Origin: Palsa-892 sp035295845
GTDB lineage: Bacteria; Pseudomonadota; Alphaproteobacteria; Rhizobiales; Xanthobacteraceae
DNA: 64,000 nt
NCBI GenBank assembly: GCA_035295845.1
Contig: DATGIF010000031.1
Span: forward strand, 62,001 to 126,000
Direction of reading: 5' to 3'
The notes beneath the pieces were generated by a model. It did no database searches and was not told the DNA's origin. It saw only the letters and a program-made list of their open reading frames with translations. Positions 24,997-33,646 of the stretch are shown here, piece by piece; the first letter of the stretch is position 1; each line of letters starts with the position of its first letter. Both the position numbers and the translations under genes were made by a program.

Positions 24997-26157
24997 TTAA
25001 CTCACCCTCGCTCTTTTGCGCCGGCCATTGCTGCTTCGGGGCGCGGGTCTCTTTTCTTGAACGGCGGGAAGCGTGAATTGAACGATCGCGCCATGCGGCG
25101 TATTCGGCACGGCCCAAATCTGACCGTCATGGGCTTCAACGACCGACCGGCTGATCGCCAGTCCCATGCCCATGCCATTGGGCTTCGTCGTGTAAAAGGG
25201 ATCGAAGACGCGATCGAGTGCGCCGGCTCCCAATCCGCTTCCGGAATCGCGCACCGTCACGAGTACGTTTCCTAATTCGTTTTTTGCCGAGCTGATGAAT
25301 ATTTCCCGCGCGCCGTCAAAAGTCGAAGCCAGCGCCTCGATTGCGTTGAGGATCAAGTTGAGCATGACCTGTTGCAGCTGGATCTGGTCGCCGAGAACGG
25401 GTGGCAAGTCGTCGGAAAGCTGTGTGCGCAACAAAATCTGATGTTGCTGAACTTCCGTTCTCGTGAGGCTAATGATCTCGCGAATGGGCTTGTTGATGTC
25501 GAGCCGGTCCTTCCGGGTCGGCGAACCCCTGGCCAGACCGCGGATCCGCTCGATGAAATTGCTCGCGCGATCTCCGTTATCGACAATACGCTCCACGGCC
25601 TGCCTTGCCTCGCCGAGATTGGGCGGTTTATGGCCGAGCCAGCGCAGGCATGCATTGCCGTTGGTTACGATCGCGGCGAGCGGCTGATTGATTTCATGGG
25701 CAATGGAAGCCGTCATCTCTCCCAATGTCGTAAGACGCGCGATCTGGGCGACTTTCGTCCGTGCGGCCTGCATCGCCATTTCCGAGGATTTGAGCCGCAA
25801 TACAAGATAGGTGGTCGCCAGGATCGCGGCGAGACCAATTCCGTCGTTGATGAGCCCGGCACCGGTTGGTTCGGCCCGCGTCAGAAAATAGGTCAGCACA
25901 TAACTGAATAGGGTCAGCGCGACGCAGCCTGCCGAGACGATGATGATGCCGCGCCGCTGAGAAAAGCTCGCCGACATCAACACGATGGCGACGTAGAGAA
26001 CGTCGGCGGCGATCTCCAAATCGGTCAGCGTATCCAGGATGAAAATGCAAACCGCGAGTACGGCGGTCACGGCGGCAAGAGCTGGCGAGTTTGAAGGAGC
26101 CGTCAGAGACGTCGGTGCCAGATTTGGCTCAGGCCTGATCAACGTCGGTGCCCCCAT
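24997..26157 (-). CDS. sensor histidine kinase (FixL/NodV-like catalytic core)
   Basis: A 386-residue kinase. The N-terminal third holds about four to five membrane helices (26-40, 48-64, 68-93, 102-121). Then come the H-box EMTASIAHEINQPLAAIV with His154, the N-box NLILNAIEAL, G1 box VRDSGSGLG, F box FDPFYTTK and G2 box GMGMGLAIS. The IAHEINQPLAAI form is that of the FixL/DctB group. There is no PAS domain visible; sensing is probably through the membrane part. It is followed by its response regulator gene (56 bp). Confidence 0.92.
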   Translation of the reverse strand: MGAPTLIRPEPNLAPTSLTAPSNSPALAAVTAVLAVCIFILDTLTDLEIAADVLYVAIVLMSASFSQRRGIIIVSAGCVALTLFSYVLTYFLTRAEPTGAGLINDGIGLAAILATTYLVLRLKSSEMAMQAARTKVAQIARLTTLGEMTASIAHEINQPLAAIVTNGNACLRWLGHKPPNLGEARQAVERIVDNGDRASNFIERIRGLARGSPTRKDRLDINKPIREIISLTRTEVQQHQILLRTQLSDDLPPVLGDQIQLQQVMLNLILNAIEALASTFDGAREIFISSAKNELGNVLVTVRDSGSGLGAGALDRVFDPFYTTKPNGMGMGLAISRSVVEAHDGQIWAVPNTPHGAIVQFTLPAVQEKRPAPRSSNGRRKRARVS

Positions 26158-26917
26158 TTGTAAATCCTAGTCTATTTGCATTGGGCGGAAACTGTGGCCG
26201 AGGGCCGCTACGAGCGGCTTGTCGGCGCCGGTTTTTGCAGGAAAAGCGGCGGAAATTGCGTCATCGCCACCAGGCCCGTCGCCTAAAACCAGGCTTGCTT
26301 ATATAGACTGCCGCGCGGGTGAATGCTTCGGAAGCAAAGTCGTGCGCTCTTTTTCGGCTCGCTTGCCGCAGCCGAACTGGCCGCTTCAACGGCATTGCGA
26401 TCTTGGTTTTTCTTTCTTCTCGCACGCTGAATTTCTCCGAATCGAACTCGGAAAGCTCGCGAATGAAAAACCGCATTGATTTTTCTGTTTGGATGCGTTG
26501 GACACGAGGAAAATCGCCGCGCTGGGAAAATTTAAATTGCCGCGCATGCGAAAATATACCTAGGTATATTGCGCTACGACTTATAGATATTCGAATGGTG
26601 AGATCGTTTAGGCAGAGAAAAATTGAAAAAAATTTTCAGCCGACTTGAGCGTCAGTTTTAGTGCGGCGCACTTCTTCGATTTCCAGGTGAATTTATTTTT
26701 CCGGCGAAAAAATTTCGCAGTGCGAAGACGAAAACGCGGAAATGAGAGTGCGCTAAACGGTCGCGTGGCGAGAAAATCACGCAAGGAAAGATTCGCGCTC
26801 GTGAAATGCAAAATAACTGCAACAGTAGCGGACAGTTTATTGACGGCCCTCGGTGGAATGCCAGAGGATTTCACAAGGCGAAATGAAGGCTGAATTTCGC
26901 CGAAGTGGGGGCTGGCT
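26158..26917. other. long AT-richer intergenic region upstream of porin
   Basis: A 760-bp stretch between the divergent kinase and porin genes. The short open frames in it show no coding character. It is visibly richer in A and T than the rest of the window (runs such as GAAAAAAATTTTC around 26626-26640) and contains the 18-bp palindrome annotated separately. It should hold the promoters of both flanking transcription units and, if the palindrome marks the promoter, a leader of over 300 nt for the porin. Confidence 0.6.
26553..26570. promoter_or_regulatory. perfect 18-bp palindrome, putative operator
   Basis: AATATACCTAGGTATATT is a perfect inverted repeat, 9 bp per arm with no spacer. It is 348 bp upstream of the porin start and 396 bp upstream of the kinase start. 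Its dyad symmetry suits a dimeric regulator, for example the LuxR-type protein encoded next door, but the link is inference. Confidence 0.4.
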
Positions 26918-28693
26918 ATGAATTCATCATCACAACGTCTTCGGCTGTGCGCAGGCGTTTCGCTTTCTGCTCTTGTTTTAGTCTTGGGCGCGAATGGTCC
27001 TGCGGCTGCGCAGTCGGTGAGCGACGCAACGGTCAAGGCGCTTCTCGCTCGCATCGAGCAGCTCGAAAAAACCGTTTCCGACCTGAAGAAGGGTCAGCAG
27101 CAATCCGACGCCGACGCCAAGACAGCGCTGAAGCAATCGACACAGGCCAAGACGCAAGCGGCGCAGGCCCAGGCTCAGGCCGCTTACCACCCCGCCGCAA
27201 AGGGGGATGTCGACAGCCAAGGTCACGGATTCCTCGAACACAAGAAGGGCAATCCGCTCACTTTTTATACGCACAACGGTGAGATCACGGCCTACGGCAA
27301 TATCGACGTCTCGTTCGACGACACGTCGAAGGACGTCAAGCATCTGAACCTCAACGGCTCCTCGCCGCCGGTTGGCAATTTCGGCTGGATGCCAGCGATC
27401 TCGACGAACCTTTCTTATTTCGGCATCCGTGGCTTCCAGCGGATTCCCGAACAGCCCTTTAACTTCGTCTACCAACTCGAGGCCGGGTTCGACGTTTCGG
27501 CGTTTCCGGGCAACAAGGAGACGAACAGCAACCTGAGCAATCAGGTCAACGGCGCCTTGTTCAGCCGCAACTCGTACATCGGAATTGCCTCGCCGGAATG
27601 GGGCGCCATCAAGATCGGCAAGACCGACGCGCCCTACAAGAACTCGACGGCGATGTTCAATCCGTTCTCCGGCATGCTCGGCGACTACGCCGTCATCATG
27701 GGCAATTCGGGCGGCGACAATCGCGTCGAATTCGGCACCCGTCTCGCCCACGCGATCTGGTACGAGTCGCCGAACATCGGCGGATTCCAGGCCAATATCC
27801 TGTTCGCACCGGGCCAGAACCGCGCCAACAACAGCGACAATATCCCCGCAGGCGAATCTGATTGCGCCGGCGGTAACGATCCGACGAGCGGTGGAAATAC
27901 GCCGTTCACCTGTAGCGATGGCTCGTTCAGCAACGCGTTCAGCGCCAATCTGAGCTACACGAACGGCCCATTGTACCTGACCGCCGCTTACGAATTCCAC
28001 GCCAAGGTCAATCGTTCGAGCGACATCTCCGCGATCTTCGGCATTGCCAACCCGCAGATCGCGCAGCCTGCCGGAACGGCGGTATTCTTGGGACCGGTCG
28101 GGCAGGCTCTGTTCAACGCGGACGTCGCGAATGAATGGGCCGCCAAGTTCGGCGGATTGTACAAATTCCAGACCGGCACCACGATCGGCGCCATCTATGA
28201 AATGTTGCGTCGTGACGTTCCGGCGTCGCTCGCCTTCCAGAATGAACGTTCTCGCAATGGCACCTGGCTGTTCGTCAGCCAGCAATTGACCAATGTCGAT
28301 AGCTTGCACTTCGGCTGGGCGCATGCGTTCCGCACGCCGGGCGATCCGGGGCAGCACAACTCCGCAACCCTGGTGGGTCCGGCTGACGTCTGCACCGACA
28401 TCAACGGTCTCCCGGTGGCTTGCACGGCGGCTTTCGCTCCCAACAACAATTCGGCGAATATGTACACGGCCGCGTGGAAACGGCAGCTGAGCGAAAACTT
28501 CATGTGGTACATAAACGTGGCGGCGACCGTCAACGGACCGAGCGCGCATTTCGATCTCGGCGCCGGCGGACGCGGCGTTACCACCGATTGCCACGACGCC
28601 GTTGCCTCTGCGGGCGGTGCGTTTGCCGCTCCGCATTGCTACACGGGCACCACCCTGGTGGGCGTTTCCACCGGCGCGAAGTGGACGTTCTGA
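26918..28693 (+). CDS. large outer-membrane porin with N-terminal coiled coil
   Basis: A 591-residue porin. The signal peptide (residues 1-31, cleavage after GPAAA/AQS) is followed by a trimeric coiled-coil-like segment (about 33-90: ATVKALLARIEQLEKTVSDL, then Gln/Ala/Lys-rich repeats) and a beta-barrel of general-porin type (FYTHNGEITAYGNIDVSF; SRNSYIGIASPEWGAIKIGKTDAPYK; final GAKWTF with C-terminal Phe). Several Cys pairs occur in loops. The coiled coil may bind peptidoglycan or order the trimer. The gene has a long upstream region and a GGGGG element just before the ATG. A perfect 12-bp hairpin follows. Substrate unknown. Confidence 0.88.
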   Translation: MNSSSQRLRLCAGVSLSALVLVLGANGPAAAQSVSDATVKALLARIEQLEKTVSDLKKGQQQSDADAKTALKQSTQAKTQAAQAQAQAAYHPAAKGDVDSQGHGFLEHKKGNPLTFYTHNGEITAYGNIDVSFDDTSKDVKHLNLNGSSPPVGNFGWMPAISTNLSYFGIRGFQRIPEQPFNFVYQLEAGFDVSAFPGNKETNSNLSNQVNGALFSRNSYIGIASPEWGAIKIGKTDAPYKNSTAMFNPFSGMLGDYAVIMGNSGGDNRVEFGTRLAHAIWYESPNIGGFQANILFAPGQNRANNSDNIPAGESDCAGGNDPTSGGNTPFTCSDGSFSNAFSANLSYTNGPLYLTAAYEFHAKVNRSSDISAIFGIANPQIAQPAGTAVFLGPVGQALFNADVANEWAAKFGGLYKFQTGTTIGAIYEMLRRDVPASLAFQNERSRNGTWLFVSQQLTNVDSLHFGWAHAFRTPGDPGQHNSATLVGPADVCTDINGLPVACTAAFAPNNNSANMYTAAWKRQLSENFMWYINVAATVNGPSAHFDLGAGGRGVTTDCHDAVASAGGAFAAPHCYTGTTLVGVSTGAKWTF

Positions 28694-28702
28694 GCATCGG
28701 GT

Positions 28703-28734
28703 GTGAACGCCGGATGGCAACGTCCGGCGTTCAC
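28703..28734 (+). terminator. hairpin after porin gene
   Basis: A perfect 12-bp stem, GTGAACGCCGGA paired with TCCGGCGTTCAC, with an 8-nt loop, starting 10 bp after the porin stop. There is no T run, so it may stabilise the mRNA end rather than terminate by itself. Confidence 0.55.
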
Positions 28735-28811
28735 GATTCGCCAACGGATAACGGCCGGCAGGGCATGGAAACATTGCCTCGGCCTTCTAGGGAGCACAGG
28801 GGGTGACGACC

Positions 28812-29066
28812 ATGATCAGGAATCTCATTGTTGCAGCCGCCGTCACGGCCGTTGCCGTCTCGTTCGCGCCGACCGCCTCGTTCGCGAAAAAGCCCAAGAA
28901 AGAGGCCCGTTGCGCCGTCGTGGGTTCCATGTGCACGAAGAAGTTCGACAAGGTTGGCAAGGTCACCGGCTGGGCCAACACCAAGACCTGCTACCCGAAC
29001 CATAAGATGTATCTCTCGACCTTCCCCTGCTACGCGCCGAGCGGCATGTGCCCGCCGAAGTGCTGA
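28812..29066 (+). CDS. small Cys-rich secreted protein, paralogue of the gene at 2515
   Basis: An 84-residue protein with signal peptide MIRNLIVAAAVTAVAVSFAP followed by TASFA, nearly identical in its second half to that of the protein at 2515-2751 (shared AVAVSFAPTASFAK). The mature ~59 residues are basic and hold six Cys; the C-terminus keeps the paralogue pattern KMY....PCYAPSGMCPPKC, and GW is also shared. Here Lys and Cys replace the Met residues of the relative. Three disulfides or metal binding are possible. ATG 28812 is chosen over GTG 28803 by comparison with the paralogue. Confidence 0.7.
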   Translation: MIRNLIVAAAVTAVAVSFAPTASFAKKPKKEARCAVVGSMCTKKFDKVGKVTGWANTKTCYPNHKMYLSTFPCYAPSGMCPPKC

Positions 29067-29200
29067 TTTCGCGCACGGCGGAAAGATCAAGCGAAGATTG
29101 AGGACGGAAACCGGCTGCGCGCTGCCTCAGGAGCAGCGCGCATCGCCCTTTGGCTGCGGGAAGCGCGGCGAATAATATTCGGATTGAAAGCGGCGCTTGC

Positions 29201-29917
29201 CTATTTAATGGCCGGAGGGTCCGTAACGAACGCGCGATTATGTTCGGAACAGAGCTGCCCTTGGGCAAGATCCCCCGTATAAATAAAGCAGGCTTCCGTC
29301 ATTCTCGTTTTTCCGGCCGGGACGGCTTCGTCGCGGTAGGCAACCACATAAATCAGATAAAGTTTTTGCTTCTCGGCCTTGATATTATCGAACTGCTGCT
29401 GGGTCATGTTGAGATCGATGGAAAATCCATGAACCTGGTCCGGCTCAAATTCCGTGCCCCGATTGGCGCCCTGGATGGCGCTGATTGCCTGACCGATTAG
29501 GTTGTCGACCTCTTGTGCCGTCAAATCTCTTGGCGCGATCAGATAGGAAATACCGCTTGCGGGCTCGCGCGCCGTGAGCGTGCCTTTATTGATGACGTTG
29601 CCGAATATGTTTGGTTTGTGCGGCGGATCGAACACCACGTGAATATCCAGCAATTGCAGGCTGGAACTGCCGTATACCTGCGGTGTTTGCTGGCTGCTTT
29701 GCTTGTCGAGCTGGCCGACCTGGACGAGCAGGTTTCTGGTCGTGGTTTCGATCGCCGCCAGCTGCTCGGCGTAAAAAGACTCCGTTATTTTCCATGTGGC
29801 CAGCGCCGTCACGCCGACCAATAAAAGCGACGTGAGGCCAAAGGTGACCTTGGCGTACTTCAACGCGCGCCAATCTTCGGCGATATGACTCGACACCCGC
29901 GCAAGCAAGTTCGGCAT
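29201..29917 (-). CDS. single-pass membrane protein with periplasmic domain, hypothetical
   Basis: A 238-residue protein: short cytoplasmic N-terminus, one transmembrane helix (about 23-43, KVTFGLTSLLLVGVTALATW), then a periplasmic domain of ~190 residues with the segments LQLLDIHVVFDPPHKP, GISYLIAPRDLTAQEVDNLIG, KLYLIYVVAYRDEAVP and MTEACFIYTGDLAQGQLCSEHNRAFV. Two Cys near the C-terminus may pair. The layout (short helix anchor, one extracytoplasmic domain) recalls sensor input domains, but there is no output domain. Family not recognised. Confidence 0.65.
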   Translation of the reverse strand: MPNLLARVSSHIAEDWRALKYAKVTFGLTSLLLVGVTALATWKITESFYAEQLAAIETTTRNLLVQVGQLDKQSSQQTPQVYGSSSLQLLDIHVVFDPPHKPNIFGNVINKGTLTAREPASGISYLIAPRDLTAQEVDNLIGQAISAIQGANRGTEFEPDQVHGFSIDLNMTQQQFDNIKAEKQKLYLIYVVAYRDEAVPAGKTRMTEACFIYTGDLAQGQLCSEHNRAFVTDPPAIK

Positions 29918-30054
29918 GGCGGAGACAATAATATAGGACCGCTCTTGCTCCTAGCGGCCTGATGTCGCCGGTCGCCTGTGACACCTGCACGGGCGCCTGC
30001 ATCTTTCCCCAACCGTTCAGAATGCTAGGATTTGCAAACTCTGGGGAGGAAAGT

Positions 30055-30327
30055 ATGCAGGAGCTTGAAATTACTTGGCCGCGGATCGTGAGCGTGTGGT
30101 GGCTGATCGCGTGGCGCACGCTGCTTGGCGGCGGCATCATCGCATTCGCGCTGGCGTTCTTGATCGGGGCCGTGGGCGCCCGGCTCGGTTTCGATTTTCA
30201 GCCCGTCGTCATCGTCAGCACCGTTGTCGCCTGGCTCACCGGCCTTATCTGGGGGCTATTCGTCGTGCGGATGGCGCTGAAAAAGAACTATGAGGAATTC
30301 CGCCTCGCGCTTATGAAAAAATCTTAA
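30055..30327 (+). CDS. small two-helix membrane protein, hypothetical
   Basis: A 90-residue protein with the start MQELEITWPRIVSVWWLIAWR, a first helix region (~15-42) and a second (~51-71), and a basic cytoplasmic tail (MALKKNYEEFRLALMKKS). GGGGAGGA lies 5 nt upstream of ATG 30055, a strong ribosome binding site that decides the start over the longer frame from 29962. No family recognised. It lies 128 bp upstream of the protease gene on the same strand. Confidence 0.65.
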   Translation: MQELEITWPRIVSVWWLIAWRTLLGGGIIAFALAFLIGAVGARLGFDFQPVVIVSTVVAWLTGLIWGLFVVRMALKKNYEEFRLALMKKS

Positions 30328-30455
30328 GGCGGGCGGGAAGCTGCGGCCGTGGCCGCTTGGAGCAATTCGGGCCGAATTTCTCCAACCGCGCGACAACGAG
30401 CCGCGCGAATTCCGCCATAGTCGACTGGGCTTATAGTCGGGTCTGGAGGGAACGC

Positions 30456-31580
30456 ATGCATAAAGGGGCTTCTGCCTTGGCGCGTGCCGCAAGCCTTGCG
30501 GTGCTGGCGGCGATTTTCGTCCTGCCCGCGGGCATCGCTCGCGCGCAGCAGGATCCGCAACGCTCGGTTCCGCCGAATGAGGCGAGCGCGCCTCCCGAGA
30601 TCAAGCGCAAGCTGCAGGAGATGCGCGGCCAGGCCCGCGCGAACAATCTCGGCTATACGGTCGGCAACACCAAGGCGCTGTCGCGTCCGAACAGCGAGTT
30701 GCTCGGCGACATTGACGATCCCAACATCACGCCGGAACAGCGCGAGGAGCAAAATCGTCGCGCGCAGGAGTTGATCGAGCGCGACAATCAGCTGCGCCAG
30801 CAGTCGGGCAAGGACAAGCGCAGCCAGATTGAGCTGCAGCGCGCGGTCTGCAATCCGGCCAGCGACAAATTCCATTGGTACGCGGAAAATAAGGTTCCGC
30901 CCATCCGCGATCAGGGCGGCTGCGGCGATTGCTGGGCGTTCGCCGCCGTCGGCGCATATGAATCGAGCTACATGATCGTGAACGGCAAATCGCCCAACGC
31001 TTCGGAGCAGTACCTGCTGGATTGCGCCCGGCTTCCCGACAATTCCGCCGCCGGCAATTGCACCGGCGGGCTTGCGGCGCTGGCGTTTTCCCATTGGTCG
31101 CGCGCGGGGGCTGCCACCAGGCAAAGCGTTCCTTATGCCGGCAGGGAACTCACCTGCACCAATCCCGCAACGCCCTACAAAATCGTTAGCTGGGGCTATG
31201 TGAATCCGAAGCTGGATTTTCCCTCCATCGCGGAAATCAAGAAAGCGATCTGCGACTATGGGCCGGTGGCCACCCGCATGCGGGTCGTTTCGGATAATTT
31301 CAAAGCCTATACCGGCGGTGTCTATCGCGAGAAAGTAGAATCCAACGATGCCGGCGGCGGCCATGCCGTGGTTCTCGTCGGCTGGGATGACTCGAAAGGC
31401 GCCTGGCTCATGCGCAACTCATGGGGCAAGGATTGGGGCCTCGATGGCTATGCCTGGATTGCCTATGGCAGCAACCGCATCGGCCGCCAGTCCACCTGGG
31501 TGCGCGCGGCGAATTCGAGCTATTCGAGCGACGCGATCGACGCGTTACGAAAAGAGCTCGAAATCACCGACAGGAAGTAG
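30456..31580 (+). CDS. secreted papain-type (C1A) cysteine protease
   Basis: A 374-residue protein with a signal peptide (MHKGASALAR...GIARA, cleavage near residue 30) and a charged, helical pro-like region (~31-130, with EQREEQNRRAQELIERDNQ). The mature domain carries the full papain set: oxyanion Gln153 and nucleophile Cys159 in IRDQGGCGDCWAFAAVGAYE, catalytic His303 in GGGHAVVLVGWDD, and Asn321 in LMRNSWGKDWG. It should be an active protease in the periplasm or outside, probably made as a zymogen. TGGAGGG lies 8 nt before ATG 30456. Papain-type enzymes are far rarer in bacteria than in eukaryotes. Confidence 0.92.
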   Translation: MHKGASALARAASLAVLAAIFVLPAGIARAQQDPQRSVPPNEASAPPEIKRKLQEMRGQARANNLGYTVGNTKALSRPNSELLGDIDDPNITPEQREEQNRRAQELIERDNQLRQQSGKDKRSQIELQRAVCNPASDKFHWYAENKVPPIRDQGGCGDCWAFAAVGAYESSYMIVNGKSPNASEQYLLDCARLPDNSAAGNCTGGLAALAFSHWSRAGAATRQSVPYAGRELTCTNPATPYKIVSWGYVNPKLDFPSIAEIKKAICDYGPVATRMRVVSDNFKAYTGGVYREKVESNDAGGGHAVVLVGWDDSKGAWLMRNSWGKDWGLDGYAWIAYGSNRIGRQSTWVRAANSSYSSDAIDALRKELEITDRK

Positions 31581-31747
31581 TCGACGCCCGCGGATAAGCA
31601 ACTGAAACAACGGGGAATTTCGCGCTGGCGAAGCGGGTGCTATGGCCGAAAATCGGTGCTAGCTTCGCCCTCATGCCGCGATTTTTCAGTCAGCCGCCGA
31701 TCGTTGAAACGCGCCGGACGGCTTTGCTCGCCCGAAATATCTGACCC

Positions 31748-32854
31748 ATGCCGTCTTCCACCGTCGATTTTTCCACGATCTCGCGCGCGCTGGTGATTCA
31801 TCTTCGCCATTACGGCGATGTGTTGCTGACTTCGCCGGTATTCTCGGCACTGAAAAAGCACGCGCCGCACGTCGAGATCGACGCGCTGATTTACGACCAC
31901 ACCACCGAGATGCTCTCCTTGCATCCGGCGATCACCCAAATTCATGGGCTGGGCAAACATAAAAATCTTCCCTTTTCTGCGCGGCTACGGGCGCAGCTCG
32001 ATCTATTGTCCGCGCTGCGCGCGCGCCGCTACGATATGTTGATCAGCCTCGGGCTGCATCCGAGCGCGCTTTGGCTGAATTGGCTCTTGATGCCGCGCTA
32101 TCACGTGGCGCCGCGAAGGCGCGACCGTTACGAGCGCCTGTGGCGGAAAAGTTTCACCCACACTTATAAGTACCCCGCCAATGGGCGGCGGCATCAGATC
32201 GAGCTGCACCTCGATGCGCTCCGCCAATTCGGCGTCTTCCCGGCGGAAGAGGAGCGGGAGCTTGTGCTCATTCCGGGCAAGGAAGCCGAAGCCAAGGCGC
32301 AAAGCCGCATGGCCGCCGCGGCGCTTGTGCCCGGCGGTTTTATCCTCGTGCATGCGCCTTCGAGCCTCGCCTACAAGCAATGGCCTGCCGAGCGTACCGC
32401 CCGTCTGATCGAGCAGCTTGCCAAGGATGGCGAGCGCGTCGTGCTCACCGGCGCGTCCTCTAAATCCGATCTCGCTTTGATCGGCGCCATTCGTGGCGCC
32501 TGCCGCGCCGACACTATCGATTTTTCCGGAAAGCTTTCCATGAAGGAGCTCGCCGCCCTGATCGGCAAGGCCAAGCTCGTGATCGCGGTCGATTCAGCGC
32601 CGGTGCATATGGCGGCCGCGATGCATACGCCGGTGGTCGTCATGTTCGGGCCCAGCGACGAATACATTTGGGGCCCCTGGCGCGTGCCGCATCGCGTGGT
32701 GGGCTCGAAGCTTCATCCTTGCCGGCCGTGTCACAATGCCGGCTGCGGCGGCAGCCAAGTGAGCGACTGCCTCGTTACGCTTCCGGTCGAGCCGGTGATC
32801 ACGGCGGCACGCGAACTCTTGGCCGGGCGGGCAGAGCGGGGCGCGGCCGAATAG
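31748..32854 (+). CDS. glycosyltransferase family 9, heptosyltransferase III-like
   Basis: A 368-residue GT9 enzyme. N-terminal RALVIHLRHYGDVLLTSPVFSALKKHAPHVEIDALIY is the usual acceptor-side start (R/Q-x-G-D-x-L-x-T-x-P). The C-terminal half has FILVHAPSSLAYKQWPAERTARLIEQL, TGASSKSDLALIGAI, and VIAVDSAPVHMAAAMHTPVVVMFGPSDEYIWGPW, where D-S-x-x-x-H-x-A-A is the donor-site signature. Relatives (WaaQ/RfaQ) add heptose to the lipopolysaccharide inner core on the cytosolic face of the inner membrane. The NAGCGGSQVSDCL segment near the end has Cys pairs common in this subgroup. Confidence 0.85.
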   Translation: MPSSTVDFSTISRALVIHLRHYGDVLLTSPVFSALKKHAPHVEIDALIYDHTTEMLSLHPAITQIHGLGKHKNLPFSARLRAQLDLLSALRARRYDMLISLGLHPSALWLNWLLMPRYHVAPRRRDRYERLWRKSFTHTYKYPANGRRHQIELHLDALRQFGVFPAEEERELVLIPGKEAEAKAQSRMAAAALVPGGFILVHAPSSLAYKQWPAERTARLIEQLAKDGERVVLTGASSKSDLALIGAIRGACRADTIDFSGKLSMKELAALIGKAKLVIAVDSAPVHMAAAMHTPVVVMFGPSDEYIWGPWRVPHRVVGSKLHPCRPCHNAGCGGSQVSDCLVTLPVEPVITAARELLAGRAERGAAE

Positions 32855-32895
32855 AGAGCGGAAAGCCCAGCCTGTAAGCTCGTTGAATCCGTCGC

Positions 32896-33519
32896 CTAAA
32901 GGTCTTGTGTGCGGTGGGCCATCGCGCGCTCCCACACTTTTTCGCGGTCTTCGTCGAAAATGAGCGCCGGATCGTCCGGCGCCATGTACCAGGCGCCGTG
33001 CTGGATCTCGTCTTCGAGCTGGCCGCCCGCCCAGCCGGCATAGCCGAAGGCGATGATCGCCTTCTTCGGCCCCTTGTTGTGGCCCATGTCGCGCAGGATT
33101 TCCGGCGTTGACGTCACCGCCACGTTTTCGTCGACGCTGACGGTTTCGTTCTTGCGGTAATCGGTGCTGTGGATCACGAACCCGATTCCGGGCTGCACCG
33201 GCCCGCCGGCGAAGACGCGCACCGTGCCGGTAATCGCGTCCGCCTTTTGGCCGAGGATTTCGAGAACCTTTGTGAGCGGCTGTTCGCCCACCGGCCGGTT
33301 GATAATCAGGCCGAGCGCGCCGTCCTGGCTGTGCTGCACGAGGAGAATGACGGTGTGGTCGAAACGCGCATCGCCCATCGCGGGTGTCGCGATCAGGAGT
33401 TGACCCGCGAGCGAGCCGCGCGCGGCCGGCGCGCCGGGCGTCGGCAACGCCGCGTGCAGGAACGTCGCCGGCGTCAGCACCGCGGCGAGAAGGATCGCGC
33501 GCCCTAGCCAGTTCGACAT
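32896..33519 (-). CDS. YqgE/AlgH family protein with signal peptide
   Basis: A 207-residue protein with the YqgE domain: GQLLIATPAMGDARFDHTVILLVQHSQDGALGLIINRP, VFAGGPVQPGIGFVIHS, and FGYAGWAGGQLEDEIQHGAWYMAP. These blocks define the family, whose function is not settled (linked to transcription control or redox). An N-terminal hydrophobic segment (residues 5-24, LGRAILLAAVLTPATFLHAA) looks like a signal peptide, which most YqgE proteins lack, so this copy may be exported. ATG 33519 is preferred to the upstream start. Confidence 0.88.
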   Translation of the reverse strand: MSNWLGRAILLAAVLTPATFLHAALPTPGAPAARGSLAGQLLIATPAMGDARFDHTVILLVQHSQDGALGLIINRPVGEQPLTKVLEILGQKADAITGTVRVFAGGPVQPGIGFVIHSTDYRKNETVSVDENVAVTSTPEILRDMGHNKGPKKAIIAFGYAGWAGGQLEDEIQHGAWYMAPDDPALIFDEDREKVWERAMAHRTQDL

Positions 33520-33646
33520 TCGGTCACCTGCCGATAGCGCAAGCATTCGTCACGCTCTTCACATCATATCCGATCTGGCCAAGGATGGGGGCTTGCCGCC
33601 GGCCGATCGAGGCGCGGCCAATGGCAGCATGAAAGGCGGTTTCTTG

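Noticed and set aside
26219..26648. Short frames in the AT-rich gap upstream of the porin
   Set aside because: Frames are broken, without ribosome sites or coding character.
26978..28774. 598-residue minus-strand frame across the porin
   Set aside because: Composition is that of an antisense shadow; the plus-strand porin has a signal peptide and barrel end.
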